DNA of 64,000 nucleotides from Candidatus Neomicrothrix sp. UBA2517 (GTDB lineage: Bacteria; Actinomycetota; Acidimicrobiia; Acidimicrobiales; UBA8592), in assembly GCA_002341185.1 (NCBI GenBank), contig DDNP01000024.1, positions 1 through 64,000 of the forward strand, in the 5' to 3' direction. Shown here piece after piece: positions 25,103 through 35,500 of this stretch. The notes beneath the pieces were generated by a model. That model saw only the letters and a program-made list of their open reading frames with translations. It searched no databases and was not told the origin of the DNA. Position numbers and translations under genes: made by a program. Every line of letters starts with the position of its first letter. Within the stretch, counting starts at the first letter, position 1.

Positions 25103-26290
25103 TCAAGGAACTATTCCATTTCTTCTTAGTTCTTCTCTGTCCGATTCGCTAAGTCCTAACTCAAATAAGATTTCATCAGCGTGTTCGTTAAGGAGCGGAG
25201 CGTTGGAAAGGTTAGATAGCTGGCTTTTGCTAAAGAGAGTAGCATGCCTGGGTGTACGAACTTTTCCTGCTGTTTGGTGATTCCATTCAAAGAATGTCTT
25301 GTTGTGAAGCACTTGCGGATCTTCATGAATGTTCTTTATTGCTATGACTTCACCGCATGGAACAGAGTTCTCATGCAAGTTCTGAGCAATTTGAGCGGTG
25401 TCAAATGTCCTAAATGCATCAGCGATTAGAGATCCCAAAATCTCATTATTATTACCTGCATGACGTGCCTCTCGTGTGGAGAACCTTGGGTCATCAAACC
25501 ACTGTGGATTACCAAGTGACTGATACAGCCCTTTGATTTGATTATCAGTAACTGCAAAATACACGATATGGCCGTCTTTAGTTTCCGTAATATTCATTAG
25601 GCGACTGAGATGAGTTCCCGTTTCGGCATCTTCGTCAAGTAAAGTTTCCGCCATTCCTCCATCAGGCCAAAGAAAGGATATAGCCACATCGACCATTGCT
25701 ATATCAAGCGCTTGCCCCCCTCTCCCCTTTTCACGAGCATATAGTGCGGATGTGATAGAGAGAGCAATCTCCCATGCTACGGCTTTGTCAATAATTGCAG
25801 TCCGCATAAGGTCCGGAAACGGAATTTCAGGATTGACTTGAAGGCTTACATATCCGCATTGTGCCTGAAGAACCGGATCGTATACAGCTCGTCCTGCATA
25901 AGGCCCATCTTGGCCGTATCCAGAAAGTGAGACATAGATAACAGACGGGTTGATATCTCGTATTGCTTCGTAATCAAGACCAAGATCGCTGATTTTTCCT
26001 GGCCTCATTGATTGCACGACAACATCAGCGTCACGTATGAGGTTCAGTGCTATCTCTCTCCCAGCTGACTCTTTAAGATTTATCTGGATGGAACGCTTCC
26101 CGCGATTGCAATTAAGAACTGCACTATTTAACCCGCCTTTTGAGAATCCTGAACTTCGAGTAATGTCGCCGATGCCTGGGTACTCAACTTTCGTTACTTC
26201 GGCTCCAAGCTCAGCTAATAGCATCGTGCCCACGGGACCAGCAACAACCTGTGTGAAGTCAATGACTTTGATACCTTCTAATGGACCCAT
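25103..26290 (-). CDS. CaiB/BaiF (class III) CoA-transferase
   Basis: A 395-residue family III CoA-transferase. Markers are VIDFTQVVAGPVGTMLLAELGAEV, NRGKRSIQINL, VVQSMRPGKISDLGLDYE and IIDKAVA with the likely catalytic Asp. It shares its order of motifs and the SDLxRxxI-type and VTDNQIKG stretches with the CaiB/BaiF at 17450-18649, so the two are paralogues that may act on related acids. It starts 3 nt after a serine hydrolase gene and ends 53 nt before the P450 start. A hydrolase, CoA-transferase and P450 pair in series suggests stepwise processing of an ester-containing substrate. Confidence 0.92.
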   Translation of the reverse strand: MGPLEGIKVIDFTQVVAGPVGTMLLAELGAEVTKVEYPGIGDITRSSGFSKGGLNSAVLNCNRGKRSIQINLKESAGREIALNLIRDADVVVQSMRPGKISDLGLDYEAIRDINPSVIYVSLSGYGQDGPYAGRAVYDPVLQAQCGYVSLQVNPEIPFPDLMRTAIIDKAVAWEIALSITSALYAREKGRGGQALDIAMVDVAISFLWPDGGMAETLLDEDAETGTHLSRLMNITETKDGHIVYFAVTDNQIKGLYQSLGNPQWFDDPRFSTREARHAGNNNEILGSLIADAFRTFDTAQIAQNLHENSVPCGEVIAIKNIHEDPQVLHNKTFFEWNHQTAGKVRTPRHATLFSKSQLSNLSNAPLLNEHADEILFELGLSESDREELRRNGIVP

Positions 26291-26293
26291 CGA

Positions 26294-27511
26294 TTACCTT
26301 AAAGCTTGATAAACGGCAGCTTTAAGCTCCCGCCTTATAGGGTAAAAGCTTGACGGCATGAACTGTGTCATGAATATGCAAGTTATCTCTTCTATCGGGT
26401 CTACCCAGAATATTGTGCTCGCAGCACCCCCCCAACCAAAAATTCCTTTTGATCCCAACGTAGCATTGGAAATAGGGTCTTCAAGAACTGAAAACCCAAG
26501 ACCAAATCCCATTCCTTCCATAGTCGTCTCTGAAAAAGTTGACTGCCCAAAATCATTCAATGTAAGTTTATTTGGCAAGTGATTGGATGCCATGAATTCA
26601 AGTGTCTTACGACCTATTACCCTTACTCCGTCAATCTCACCACCTTGTAGAAGCATGTTAACGAAACGTTGATAATCATCAGTCGTTGAAACTAGTCCGC
26701 CACCTCCAGATACGAATATTGGCTTATTCAGGTATTGACTCGTAGAACAATCATCGATCTTCGTTAAAGAATCGTCTTTTGAAATAGCGTAATTTGAAGT
26801 GAATCGTTCCCTCCCTATAGAGCTTACAGAAAATGCCGTATCTCCCATTTCTAGCGGGTCGGTCACATGTTGCTTTAAATACGCATCAAAAGGAATTCCG
26901 CTAATAACTTCGACTAGGCGACCGCACACATCTGTTGACATAGAATAATTCCAGCTTGTTCCTGGATCAAATAAAAGTGGCATCTCTGAAAGACGCTTTA
27001 CTGTTTCCTCAAGGTCAAGCACTTCATCTTCGTTTAAACGCATCGCTATACTTCCCAGATTTGATTCTCGATACATTTTGTCCAGATTGTTAGAAAAGTG
27101 AAAAGAATAAGTTAATCCAGATGTGTGCATCAACATGTCCCTCACGGTGAGTGCAGTTTGCGCAGGTCGAAGGACAGGTTTCAAGTATGAGCCTCCCACA
27201 AGAACCTGTGGGTTTGAAAATTCAGGAAGGAATCTGTCTACCTCGTCCTCAAGAAGAAAGCAGCCCTGTTCATAGAGTTGCATTAGTGCAATTGAAGTCA
27301 GTGGTTTAGTCATAGAGTAAATGCGGAAAATTGCATTTTCTGACAGTTCCTGATTTGTTTCGATATCTGATTTTCCTACCGAATGACGAAGAACTACTTC
27401 ACCTTTATGGGCCACTTGTACCTGAGCGCAAGGAAATTTCCCATCGTTAACATATCGATCGCATAAATTTTCTAGAAGAGTTAATCTCTTGGTATTAAAA
27501 CCAGTACTCAT
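26294..27511 (-). CDS. Serine hydrolase, beta-lactamase class C / esterase fold
   Basis: A 405-residue serine hydrolase of the class C beta-lactamase and esterase family. The nucleophile motif is S-M-T-K in RIYSMTKPLTSIAL near residue 70, the second motif is Y-S-M in WNYSMSTDV, and the family loop DMLMHTSGLTY is present. Near the C-terminus, IFGWGGAASTIFWVDP supplies the third motif (GWGG in place of KTG). There is no signal peptide, so it is cytoplasmic and more likely an esterase, as in EstB-like or LovD-like enzymes, than a beta-lactamase. It is adjacent to a CaiB/BaiF transferase, which could take up the acid it releases. Specificity cannot be told from sequence. Confidence 0.9.
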   Translation of the reverse strand: MSTGFNTKRLTLLENLCDRYVNDGKFPCAQVQVAHKGEVVLRHSVGKSDIETNQELSENAIFRIYSMTKPLTSIALMQLYEQGCFLLEDEVDRFLPEFSNPQVLVGGSYLKPVLRPAQTALTVRDMLMHTSGLTYSFHFSNNLDKMYRESNLGSIAMRLNEDEVLDLEETVKRLSEMPLLFDPGTSWNYSMSTDVCGRLVEVISGIPFDAYLKQHVTDPLEMGDTAFSVSSIGRERFTSNYAISKDDSLTKIDDCSTSQYLNKPIFVSGGGGLVSTTDDYQRFVNMLLQGGEIDGVRVIGRKTLEFMASNHLPNKLTLNDFGQSTFSETTMEGMGFGLGFSVLEDPISNATLGSKGIFGWGGAASTIFWVDPIEEITCIFMTQFMPSSFYPIRRELKAAVYQALR

Positions 27512-27590
27512 TTCCCACCCTTAAAAGCCTTTTGTACAGTTACAGTTTAGACTGACATAAATCATTCCTGTAAATGACAGACTTAACATT

Positions 27591-29285
27591 ATGACTTCGG
27601 ATAAGCAACATCAGCAAAAGAAAACTGATTTCATCAGAGATTTAGTTAGAGCCGATCAATCCTCAAAAAGACATTCCGGTAGGGTTCAGACAAGATTCCC
27701 CCCAGAGCCTAATGGCTACCTGCATTTAGGGCACGCAAAGTCTATATGTTTGAACTTTGGAATTGCCGAAGAGTTTGGTGGCATATGCAATCTTCGCTTT
27801 GATGACACAAACCCTGTAACAGAAAGCGTTGAGTTCGTTCATTCCATCCAACGCGACATTGAATGGATACTTGGAAAACAAATATCTACCCGGCCGCTAT
27901 TTGCTTCAGATTATTTTGAGCAAATGTTTGAATGGGCGGTATTACTAATTGAAAAGGGCAAAGCATACGTTGACGACCAAGATGCCGAAACGATATCAGA
28001 ATTGCGGGGTAACTTTACTGAAGTTGGAGTCGATAGTCCCTTCCGAAAAAGAACTCCTGAGGAGAACCTCAAACTTTTCCAAATGATGCGAGATGGCGAT
28101 TTTCCAGAGGGAAGTTGCGTTCTAAGGGCCAAGATCGCTATGGATCATGAGAATATGAATATGCGTGACCCTGTCCTATATCGAATCAGAAATGAGTCCC
28201 ACTTCCGGACGGAAAATGATTGGGTCATTTACCCCACATATGACTGGGCTCATGGGCAATCCGATGCTATTGAGAATGTCACACATTCTCTGTGCACACT
28301 TGAATTTGAGTCACATAGACTCCTCTACGATTGGTTTATCGAACAGCTTGAAATCCCACTTGATAAACGCCCCTATCAGAGTGAGTTTGCACGCCTCAAC
28401 TTTACTCATACTGTTCTATCTAAACGCCTATTAAAGCGTTTAGTTGAAGACTGCGTTGTTGAAGGGTGGGATGACCCAAGAATGCCTACAATCTCTGGAT
28501 TAAGGAGAAGGGGTTACCCATCAGAGGCGATAAGAAATTTTTGCGATCATATCGGTATAGCAAAAACTAATAGCACACATGAAATTGAACTTCTAGAGTC
28601 ATTTGTTCGAACCGAACTAAATCAATCAGCACAAAGACGGATGGCTGTTATCGATCCAGTGAAATTAACAATAACGAATTGGCCAACAGGGAAATTAGAG
28701 TACCGTACTGCAATAAACAACCCTGAAGACAAGTCCGCAGGAACAAGAGAAATTCCTTTCTCAGGCAACTTACTAATTGAACGCGAGGATTTTATGGAAG
28801 ACCCTCTGCCTAAATTCTTCCGCTTATCTCCGGGCAGGGAAGTTCGTCTTCGATACGGATACTTTGTTACGTGCACTGGTTTCATCAATGATGAGAATGG
28901 TGACCTTGTAGAAATTCTTTGCACATACGACCCAGAGACCAGTGGCGGAAAAGCACCTGATGGACGCAAAGTCAAAGCTACGATCCATTGGGTAGAGGAA
29001 GCTAATAGCCAAAGAGGTTCGGTCGCTACATATGCCCGTCTCTTCTCCTCAGAGAAACCGGATGCCTTTGATGACCCATTTGATGATCTTAATAAAGAGT
29101 CGCGAGAAGTTTTTGAAACAGCAACCTTCGAGCCATCAATATCAGACGTAGAAAACGGTGAAGTAGTGCAATTTGAACGCCTTGGGTACTTTTGCCGTGA
29201 TGAATCAAAAGAAATCTTATTCCACCAAACGGTTGGGCTTCGTGATGAATGGGCAAATATTCAAAAACGTAATAAATCTAAGTAG
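27591..29285 (+). CDS. glnS: Glutaminyl-tRNA synthetase
   Basis: A 564-residue class I aminoacyl-tRNA synthetase charging tRNA-Gln. The HIGH motif is HLGH at residues 45-48 in RFPPEPNGYLHLGHAKS, the KMSKS-like motif is VLSKRL near residue 275, and TYDWAHGQSDAIENVTHSL is the GlnRS-specific loop. The C-terminal part is the beta-barrel anticodon-binding region. Length is normal. Many actinobacteria lack GlnRS and use GatCAB instead, so its presence is a useful lineage marker. It faces a serine hydrolase gene divergently (79 nt gap) and overlaps the convergent PhyH gene by 8 nt. Confidence 0.97.
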   Translation: MTSDKQHQQKKTDFIRDLVRADQSSKRHSGRVQTRFPPEPNGYLHLGHAKSICLNFGIAEEFGGICNLRFDDTNPVTESVEFVHSIQRDIEWILGKQISTRPLFASDYFEQMFEWAVLLIEKGKAYVDDQDAETISELRGNFTEVGVDSPFRKRTPEENLKLFQMMRDGDFPEGSCVLRAKIAMDHENMNMRDPVLYRIRNESHFRTENDWVIYPTYDWAHGQSDAIENVTHSLCTLEFESHRLLYDWFIEQLEIPLDKRPYQSEFARLNFTHTVLSKRLLKRLVEDCVVEGWDDPRMPTISGLRRRGYPSEAIRNFCDHIGIAKTNSTHEIELLESFVRTELNQSAQRRMAVIDPVKLTITNWPTGKLEYRTAINNPEDKSAGTREIPFSGNLLIEREDFMEDPLPKFFRLSPGREVRLRYGYFVTCTGFINDENGDLVEILCTYDPETSGGKAPDGRKVKATIHWVEEANSQRGSVATYARLFSSEKPDAFDDPFDDLNKESREVFETATFEPSISDVENGEVVQFERLGYFCRDESKEILFHQTVGLRDEWANIQKRNKSK

Positions 29286-30525
29286 CGGAAACTCTTTCTT
29301 GCGGAGCTCGCACTCTTCCGTCTCCATGAGAGAACAGGACATCGTTATAGCCTTTCCCTTCAGGTAAAGCTTTTATGTAGTCATCTTTATGAAAACTCAC
29401 ATAAACAGTTCGTCTACATTTACCCGATTTAGTTGGTGCAGGAGCTACATGCAAAGTATGACCATAATGAACCGTCACATCACCTGGACTTGCTGATACT
29501 GGAATAGCACTATCCGTTACATGCGCTATGTCCAATCCACCTGAGAATTGATGAGATCCGGGCAAAAACATCAATTGGCCAGTTTCATCATTTGCTTCAT
29601 CAAGCTGTATTCCAATGTTCAATCCTGGGCATATAAGCGGGTGACCGCCCATCCCACAATCACGATGCCAAGGTAAATCTGACAGTCCATATTCAATTTC
29701 TGGAACCTTCATTACAACAGAAATTCCATCACCATGATCTGGCGTTGGGAGAAGATTCTCATCAGCGAGATTTGCGAGGACGCTCAAACGTTTATCGTTC
29801 GGGAGTCGAGTGAAGTAATCCGAGCCCTCATTAAGATACGTTACCCGACAGCAATGCTCATTTCCGTTTCTATCAGTTGCCCACCACGACCTTTTATCAT
29901 GGGTAGATGCAATTGATTTACGTTCCTCAACTTCACTAGACATTAACTCTATCTCCTCAGAATCGAAGACATTTTGGACAAGGATGAAACCCAATTTTCT
30001 CAGTGACTTCGTCATTTTCTCTTCATCCGAGCCATATTGAAAGATGTATCTACTTTCATCCGGTATATCCTCAGGCGAGAAAATCGGTCGCTTGTTGTAG
30101 AGCGCTTGCAGCGGAGCTTCCCAAGCTGCGACATGGTTAAATTGTCCTGAGATTACCGCAATTTTATTTTGCAGTATTAATCCCATCATTGACCAAGATT
30201 CACTCGCTAGGTTTTCCCATGATTTTCTATCAGTTTTCAGGACTACCTTGGCTTCATTGATAAGCCCATCAAGCAGGATTCCCTCTTCGGTTGATAAAAG
30301 CCTGAATTCAAAATCGTTATCCAACTTAACACCTAGAGAACGCCCTAATCCCACTGCATGGGCCGCCTGTTTCCCAAGCGCCCCCCCACCGGTGTCATTC
30401 AAGATTTCTTTGTGTAATTCTGCGATGCCACGTTGAGGAAAGAAAGAGGAGTCAAGTTCCATCTCTTTAGTGTACTCTCCACCTCTTGTCGAGGGAATTC
30501 TTCCCTTACCAACATTTACAGCCAT
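29278..30525 (-). CDS. Phytanoyl-CoA dioxygenase family protein
   Basis: A 415-residue Fe(II)/2-oxoglutarate-type dioxygenase. The iron ligands are seen as WHRDCGMGG (H-x-D) and the later His in VHYGHTLHVAPAP. Ahead of these, FMLPGSH-like MFLPGSHQF and the C-terminal RRTVYVSF are PhyH markers. The N-terminal 150 residues (about 29 to 175) form an extra alpha-helical region not seen in short PhyH proteins. The enzyme would hydroxylate an aliphatic substrate with O2 and 2-oxoglutarate. It overlaps a second PhyH gene by 10 nt on the same strand. The stop overlaps the convergent glnS stop region. Confidence 0.9.
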   Translation of the reverse strand: MAVNVGKGRIPSTRGGEYTKEMELDSSFFPQRGIAELHKEILNDTGGGALGKQAAHAVGLGRSLGVKLDNDFEFRLLSTEEGILLDGLINEAKVVLKTDRKSWENLASESWSMMGLILQNKIAVISGQFNHVAAWEAPLQALYNKRPIFSPEDIPDESRYIFQYGSDEEKMTKSLRKLGFILVQNVFDSEEIELMSSEVEERKSIASTHDKRSWWATDRNGNEHCCRVTYLNEGSDYFTRLPNDKRLSVLANLADENLLPTPDHGDGISVVMKVPEIEYGLSDLPWHRDCGMGGHPLICPGLNIGIQLDEANDETGQLMFLPGSHQFSGGLDIAHVTDSAIPVSASPGDVTVHYGHTLHVAPAPTKSGKCRRTVYVSFHKDDYIKALPEGKGYNDVLFSHGDGRVRAPQERVSAT

Positions 30526-31433
30526 TCGGATTTCAGGTGGGCTGGTAAGGGACGAATTCTGGGATACCAGGGCGACCGAAGTGGATCCCCATCTTTCAGC
30601 GAGAGCGAAAGACCTGGAGTTAGTGGCACTGTTGGCTTAGTTTCTGGTCTCGACGCGTAGCATATATCATCACCATAAATTCTGATAGTGATAGCTCTTC
30701 TTTTACCCAGAGCAGAAGTAGGACCACCTCCGTGAAGAACACTCGGGTGAGCAATAATAATATCTCCAGGCGTTATCTTCCATGAACGAATATCGAAGTT
30801 ATTGCGGTCGCTTTCTATATCAGGAAGAGGCGGGAACGATCTTCCATAATGCGGTAGCGTGGGGTCTTGCGACACTTTAGATGGGTTAAAACCATCAAAG
30901 ATTACACCTCTATGAGAACCCGCAACATACTCCAAGCATTCATCTTCTCCTAAAGAGTCTAGTGATATCCACGCTGAAGCTATTTGGTTTCCTTGAATTG
31001 GCCAGTACGGCGTGTCTTGATGCCATGGTGTTCTAGCCGAGTTCCCTTTTTCTTTGATAAAAAATTCATCTGAATATAACCATAAGTTTTGAGACTCAAT
31101 TAGTTCTCCGATTAGATCTGCAATCGGGGAATCATATATTAATCTTTTAATTTCGGGGATGACCTCGAAATTTCGGATTGTTTCTATGAACTCTCCTTCT
31201 TCCCCTTCAAAGAAACGATGCATTTCCTGACTGCTGTTATTAAGAACACGCTGCAATCCTAATTCTAATAAAAGAAGCCATTCTGAATGAAGAACGTTCT
31301 CCAACATGACAACCCCATCATTTTTGAATGTTTCTTTGACAGCATTGGTGATAGAGGACAGCGGATCGATTACTGGTTTTTTTGTCGAGGACTTCAGGTT
31401 GGAGGCTCGTATACGTGAATCAGTTTCGCTCAT
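30516..31433 (-). CDS. Phytanoyl-CoA dioxygenase family protein
   Basis: A 305-residue PhyH-family dioxygenase. The iron ligands are TPWHQDTPYWPI (H-x-D) and LHGGGPTSALGKRRA with the distal His followed by the 2-oxoglutarate-binding Arg. YVAGSHRG is the typical strand before the second ligand. The Gln between His and Asp is common in the family. It overlaps the longer PhyH gene downstream and abuts the SDR upstream by 1 nt (its ATG starts on the SDR's last base), so the SDR and both PhyH genes form one operon. Expected chemistry is O2-dependent hydroxylation, then oxidation by the SDR. Confidence 0.92.
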   Translation of the reverse strand: MSETDSRIRASNLKSSTKKPVIDPLSSITNAVKETFKNDGVVMLENVLHSEWLLLLELGLQRVLNNSSQEMHRFFEGEEGEFIETIRNFEVIPEIKRLIYDSPIADLIGELIESQNLWLYSDEFFIKEKGNSARTPWHQDTPYWPIQGNQIASAWISLDSLGEDECLEYVAGSHRGVIFDGFNPSKVSQDPTLPHYGRSFPPLPDIESDRNNFDIRSWKITPGDIIIAHPSVLHGGGPTSALGKRRAITIRIYGDDICYASRPETKPTVPLTPGLSLSLKDGDPLRSPWYPRIRPLPAHLKSEWL

Positions 31434-32281
31434 TACTGGAATCCTTGGAAATCTCGCATAACGTCACCGGGCAAAGATTCCTCGAGGAATAACCTGTTTT
31501 GAAAATTCCTCATTCCTGATAACCATTTCTCTGGGTTCTGAGCCTTGAATTCTGTGTAACCTTTTACTTGTGTATGTGGGAGCACTAGGAACCTCTCTTC
31601 CTTAATTGCTTCGATGCAGATTTCGGCAACATTTTGTGGTTCAACGATTCCATCAGAGCTGGCAACCCCTCCATCTTCCCATTCAGGACTTTCACCTTCT
31701 TTATTATCTGGACTGTTCGTTAAGATATCAGTTCTTACTGCTTGAGGGCATAGGACAGAAACTCTTATTCCTTGATGAAAGTGGGTAATAGAAATCCATT
31801 CAGCTAGGGAAACTGCGGCACTTTTAGTAATCGAATATGAAAGGGAACCGATTTGAGTCAGTAGCCCAGCAGCGGATGCAGTGTTCAGAAGATAGCCACC
31901 GCCGTTTGCAATCATTTGCGGGATAACCGCACGAGCTGCATAAATGTGAGCCATGACATGAACTTCCCACATCTTCTGAATCCGATCGTTTGGATCCTCG
32001 AGTCCTGCTGACGTTACGAATCCGGCATTTGAACAGAACAAATCAATGGGTCCATGCTCACCCTCAATTGAATCAACCATTTGCCGTATCTCATCTTCAT
32101 CAGAAACATCAATTTGATATGACTGTCCCCCAATTCTTTGAGCAACTTTTGACGCATTATCACCGTCTATATCTGCAACGATTATTGACCTCGCTTTTCG
32201 CTCTACGGCAATTTCTGCCAGAGCGGCACCGATACCTGCTCCGGCACCAGTTACCACTACCACCTTTCCTTCAATATCCAT
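31433..32281 (-). CDS. Short-chain dehydrogenase/reductase (SDR)
   Basis: A 282-residue SDR with GAGAGIG as the cofactor loop, VADID ending strand 2 (NAD preference), SNAGFV instead of NNAG, a Ser in NTASAAG and YSITK as YxxxK. The C-terminal third, with EGESPEWEDGG and a longer loop, is typical of the extended steroid/retinol-type SDRs. It is first in the operon with the two PhyH genes. The promoter must lie in 32282-32524, the divergent gap to the SNF2 helicase gene. Confidence 0.92.
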   Translation of the reverse strand: MDIEGKVVVVTGAGAGIGAALAEIAVERKARSIIVADIDGDNASKVAQRIGGQSYQIDVSDEDEIRQMVDSIEGEHGPIDLFCSNAGFVTSAGLEDPNDRIQKMWEVHVMAHIYAARAVIPQMIANGGGYLLNTASAAGLLTQIGSLSYSITKSAAVSLAEWISITHFHQGIRVSVLCPQAVRTDILTNSPDNKEGESPEWEDGGVASSDGIVEPQNVAEICIEAIKEERFLVLPHTQVKGYTEFKAQNPEKWLSGMRNFQNRLFLEESLPGDVMRDFQGFQ

Positions 32282-32363
32282 GTATCTCCATTTCTTATGT
32301 CTTCTCTTAGAGCAAAGTTACGATGTTACGTTAATTCAAGTAAATATGAGTTTTCCGAATTCT

Positions 32364-32385
32364 ATGAAAAAAAGTAATTTTTCAT
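32364..32385. repeat. AT-rich inverted repeat in divergent gap
   Basis: ATGAAAAA (32364-32371) and TTTTTCAT (32378-32385) are perfect 8-base arms separated by AAGTAA. It lies in the 243-nt gap between the divergent SDR and SNF2 helicase genes. It could be a regulator site or a weak hairpin. AT-rich palindromes arise easily by chance here, so its significance is low. Confidence 0.35.
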
Positions 32386-32524
32386 CTTTCTCAGTAGACT
32401 GTAAATGCTGTGGCGTTGTCACGTAGCATTACCCGAGAGTAGTGCTCTTGATTCATGTAACGGCTCGAATCTTCAGATTCGAATCAACAAGGAGAATAAG
32501 TTATTAAACAAAGACGATTCTGTT

Positions 32525-35500
32525 ATGACTGTGCGTAAATTCGAAATATTAGTACAGAAGCATCTGGATGATCGCTCAACTTCTGATGAGCTATTAGAAC
32601 TTCAAAGCAATAAACCCCAGTGGATTGAAACTCTTTTTAGATTTCTTGAACAAACTGACAAAAATATTATTTCAGTACGGCGTCAGTTCCGCGGAATCAA
32701 GCGCAGAACCGTTCTAGATGATTTAAATTCTGAGGCGGATCGAATTGATGAAGTTTTAACAGAACTTCTAGGGCCGGCCCCGACCCATGAAACCCCAACC
32801 ATTGAAGCTGAGGAGGACGCCAGTGATGCAGAAATCCAACTTGCGTGGCGCGACGGTAGGCTTATCGCCTGGCTGGGGGCACATAAAACCAAGACGTTTA
32901 GCCATGACACAATTCTAGATAGTTTGGGACGACTGGGAGCTAATTCAATTGAATGGAGCCCTTCTGAAGACTTGCAGCTTCCAGCTGAACAGTCTGCTCC
33001 GTGTGTCTCCGCCCCAATTTCTTCTACATTAGGTTGGCTGGTATCACTTGGAAGCGATCGGCCCGAGACTGTTGGAGCAACATCAATTTGGATGGGTTTA
33101 GCAGCTGGGCTTGCGGTTAAATTAGTCGTAGAAGGGAAGATTTACCCAACCTTGAGCGAAGTAAGCGGCACACATAATCGTGATACAGGTGATGCTTTGT
33201 TCCATGTACGGTGGTCGCCTGCACTTATTGATTTAGAATCCCATACAGCACTTGTCTCTTCAACTCCTAGTGCAGTCATGGTTGCATGTGATGAGACCGA
33301 CCGACATCGCTTTTTGGGAAAGGTACTATCAGATTTAACGGACGCAATTGTTCGGATGGCTGCGAGCCAAGTCAAATTGCCCTATGCCCCACCTGAAATC
33401 AAGTCAAGAGAAGATTTCGGTGAAATGGTAGTTTCTGGTCTTGATGGAATGGCATTTCGAGGAGATTCAGATTATGGGTCCGACACCTCAAGGAGGCTTA
33501 TCCAATGGGCTGTTCCAGTCACTGGTATCGAGAAGTTTCGTCTCCTTGTCCGCCTAAGCCCTCCTGATGATTCAGGAGCTTGGTTGAGTGAGGTTCTCGT
33601 TCCAATTGAGGCTGGGGGGTTAGAGCCCATTGAAGTAACGATAAACACTGGAAGCGAAACGAGAAGGAAATTAGTAAATAAACAGATATCTCGATTAGAA
33701 CGACTTTTCCCAGAATTATTGCGACCAGGTGGGCGAAGACGAGGAGAAGTTCTTCTATCACAGCCTGAAGCTTGGGATTTGATGACCCATACTGGCGAGA
33801 GACTCAAAGCCGCTGGTTTCAATGTTGAGGTCCCACCCATGTCAAAGCGGAAATCATCACCAATTTTGCGTATCACGGCTGAGACAAAAGAAACGATGGT
33901 TAGTGCTCAACAACTTGCTGATATCAGTTGGAGTGCTGTCTTCGACGATGTAGAACTTAATGCCGATGATATAGAGCGCCTTGCAAGCGAGGCGCGCCCT
34001 CTCGTTGAATCAAAAGGGCAATGGATTGAATTGGACAAAGCTGATTTAGCTGAAGCAGCTGCTGCTCTTGCTGAGTTCTCAAAGAAAAAGCAAATGAGCG
34101 GTGCTGAAATGCTTAGGCATGCTTTAGGTTTAGAGGGAAATGCCCTTGGTGGAATCACGCTAGATGGAGATGGTTGGGCTGCTGACTTACTGCGAAGCGT
34201 GAACGCTTTGCCGAAAGATCCAGAAACGACGCCACAGGGTTTTGTTGGTGAACTTCGTTCTTACCAAGCTGACGCTCTGGCATGGATAAATTTTCTCGAC
34301 AACGCTGGTTTAGGTGGATGCCTCGCACTCGACATGGGACTAGGTAAAACTCCTACGACTTTAGCCAATCTAGCTAACACTCCCCGCCCTGAACCTGGCC
34401 TCGTTATTGCCCCTCCGGCTGTGGTTGGGAACTGGAGAGTTGAAGCGAATAGGTTTGTTCCTAACGCTACAGTCTTAGTTCATCATGGACCGAGTAGAGC
34501 AAGAGGTGCAGCACTTGAAAAGATCGTTGCTGAACATGACATAGTCATAACTACTTACGGAACAGCAGTTAGAGATATAGACCAACTTAAAGATATCCAA
34601 TGGTCGAAAGTAGTTTTAGATGAAGCTCAGGCAATTAAAAATCCAGCTGCTGAGACTTCACAACAACTCCGTAAATTGAATGCTCATTCACGAATTGCGT
34701 TAACAGGTACTCCCATTGAAAATGGGTTGGGCGATCTGTGGTCTATCCTTGATTGGGCTAACCCGGATCTTCTTGGTCCGAGAAATCAGTTCATTGCTCA
34801 ACTTACTCCCGAAAAGCGAATTGAATCAGGTAACGAGAGCGCTTTAAAGGCTTTAAACGGGATCATGGTATATCGACGAACTAAATCTGAACCCGCAATT
34901 GCTGCTGAGCTTCCAGACAGAATTGATGAGCTTGACCACTGTGCCATGACTGCCGAACAAATAGGTCTTTACAAAGCTGTTGTTGATAGTTTGATTGAAG
35001 AAACTGAGAAAAGTAAATCCGGATCCCCTCAAAGAAAAGGTGCTGTTCTCGCAGCCATTACTGCATTGAAGCAGATATGCAATCACCCACTGAACTATCA
35101 GGATGATGGTTTAGGCATAGAGGGTCGTTCAGGAAAATTAGAGCGCCTCTACGAGATAATTGAAACTGTTTTTGCAGCCAACGAAAGGTTATTAGTATTC
35201 ACGCATTTCGCAACATGGGGTGAGCGTCTTGCTACTCACCTTACTGACCGTTATGAGTTACCAATCAGTTGTTATCACGGTGGACTAGGAAGATCTGCCC
35301 GCGACCAGATGGTCGAATCTTTTCAGAAAGGAAAAGGTAGCGGAGCAATGGTCCTATCTCTTAAAGCTGGAGGTACGGGTCTAAATTTAACTGCAGCAAA
35401 CCATGTAGTGCTTTATGACAGATGGTGGAATCCCGCAGTTGAAGACCAAGCTAGGGATAGAGTATGGCGAATTGGACAAAAGAAAACAGTAATTGCTCAC

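Noticed and set aside
29278..31433. Recent tandem duplication of the two PhyH genes
   Set aside because: They differ in length, N-terminal region and ligand-flanking residues, so any duplication is old.
33519..33876. Reverse frames inside the SNF2 helicase gene
   Set aside because: Shadow frames; no motif, and the helicase is strongly supported on the forward strand.
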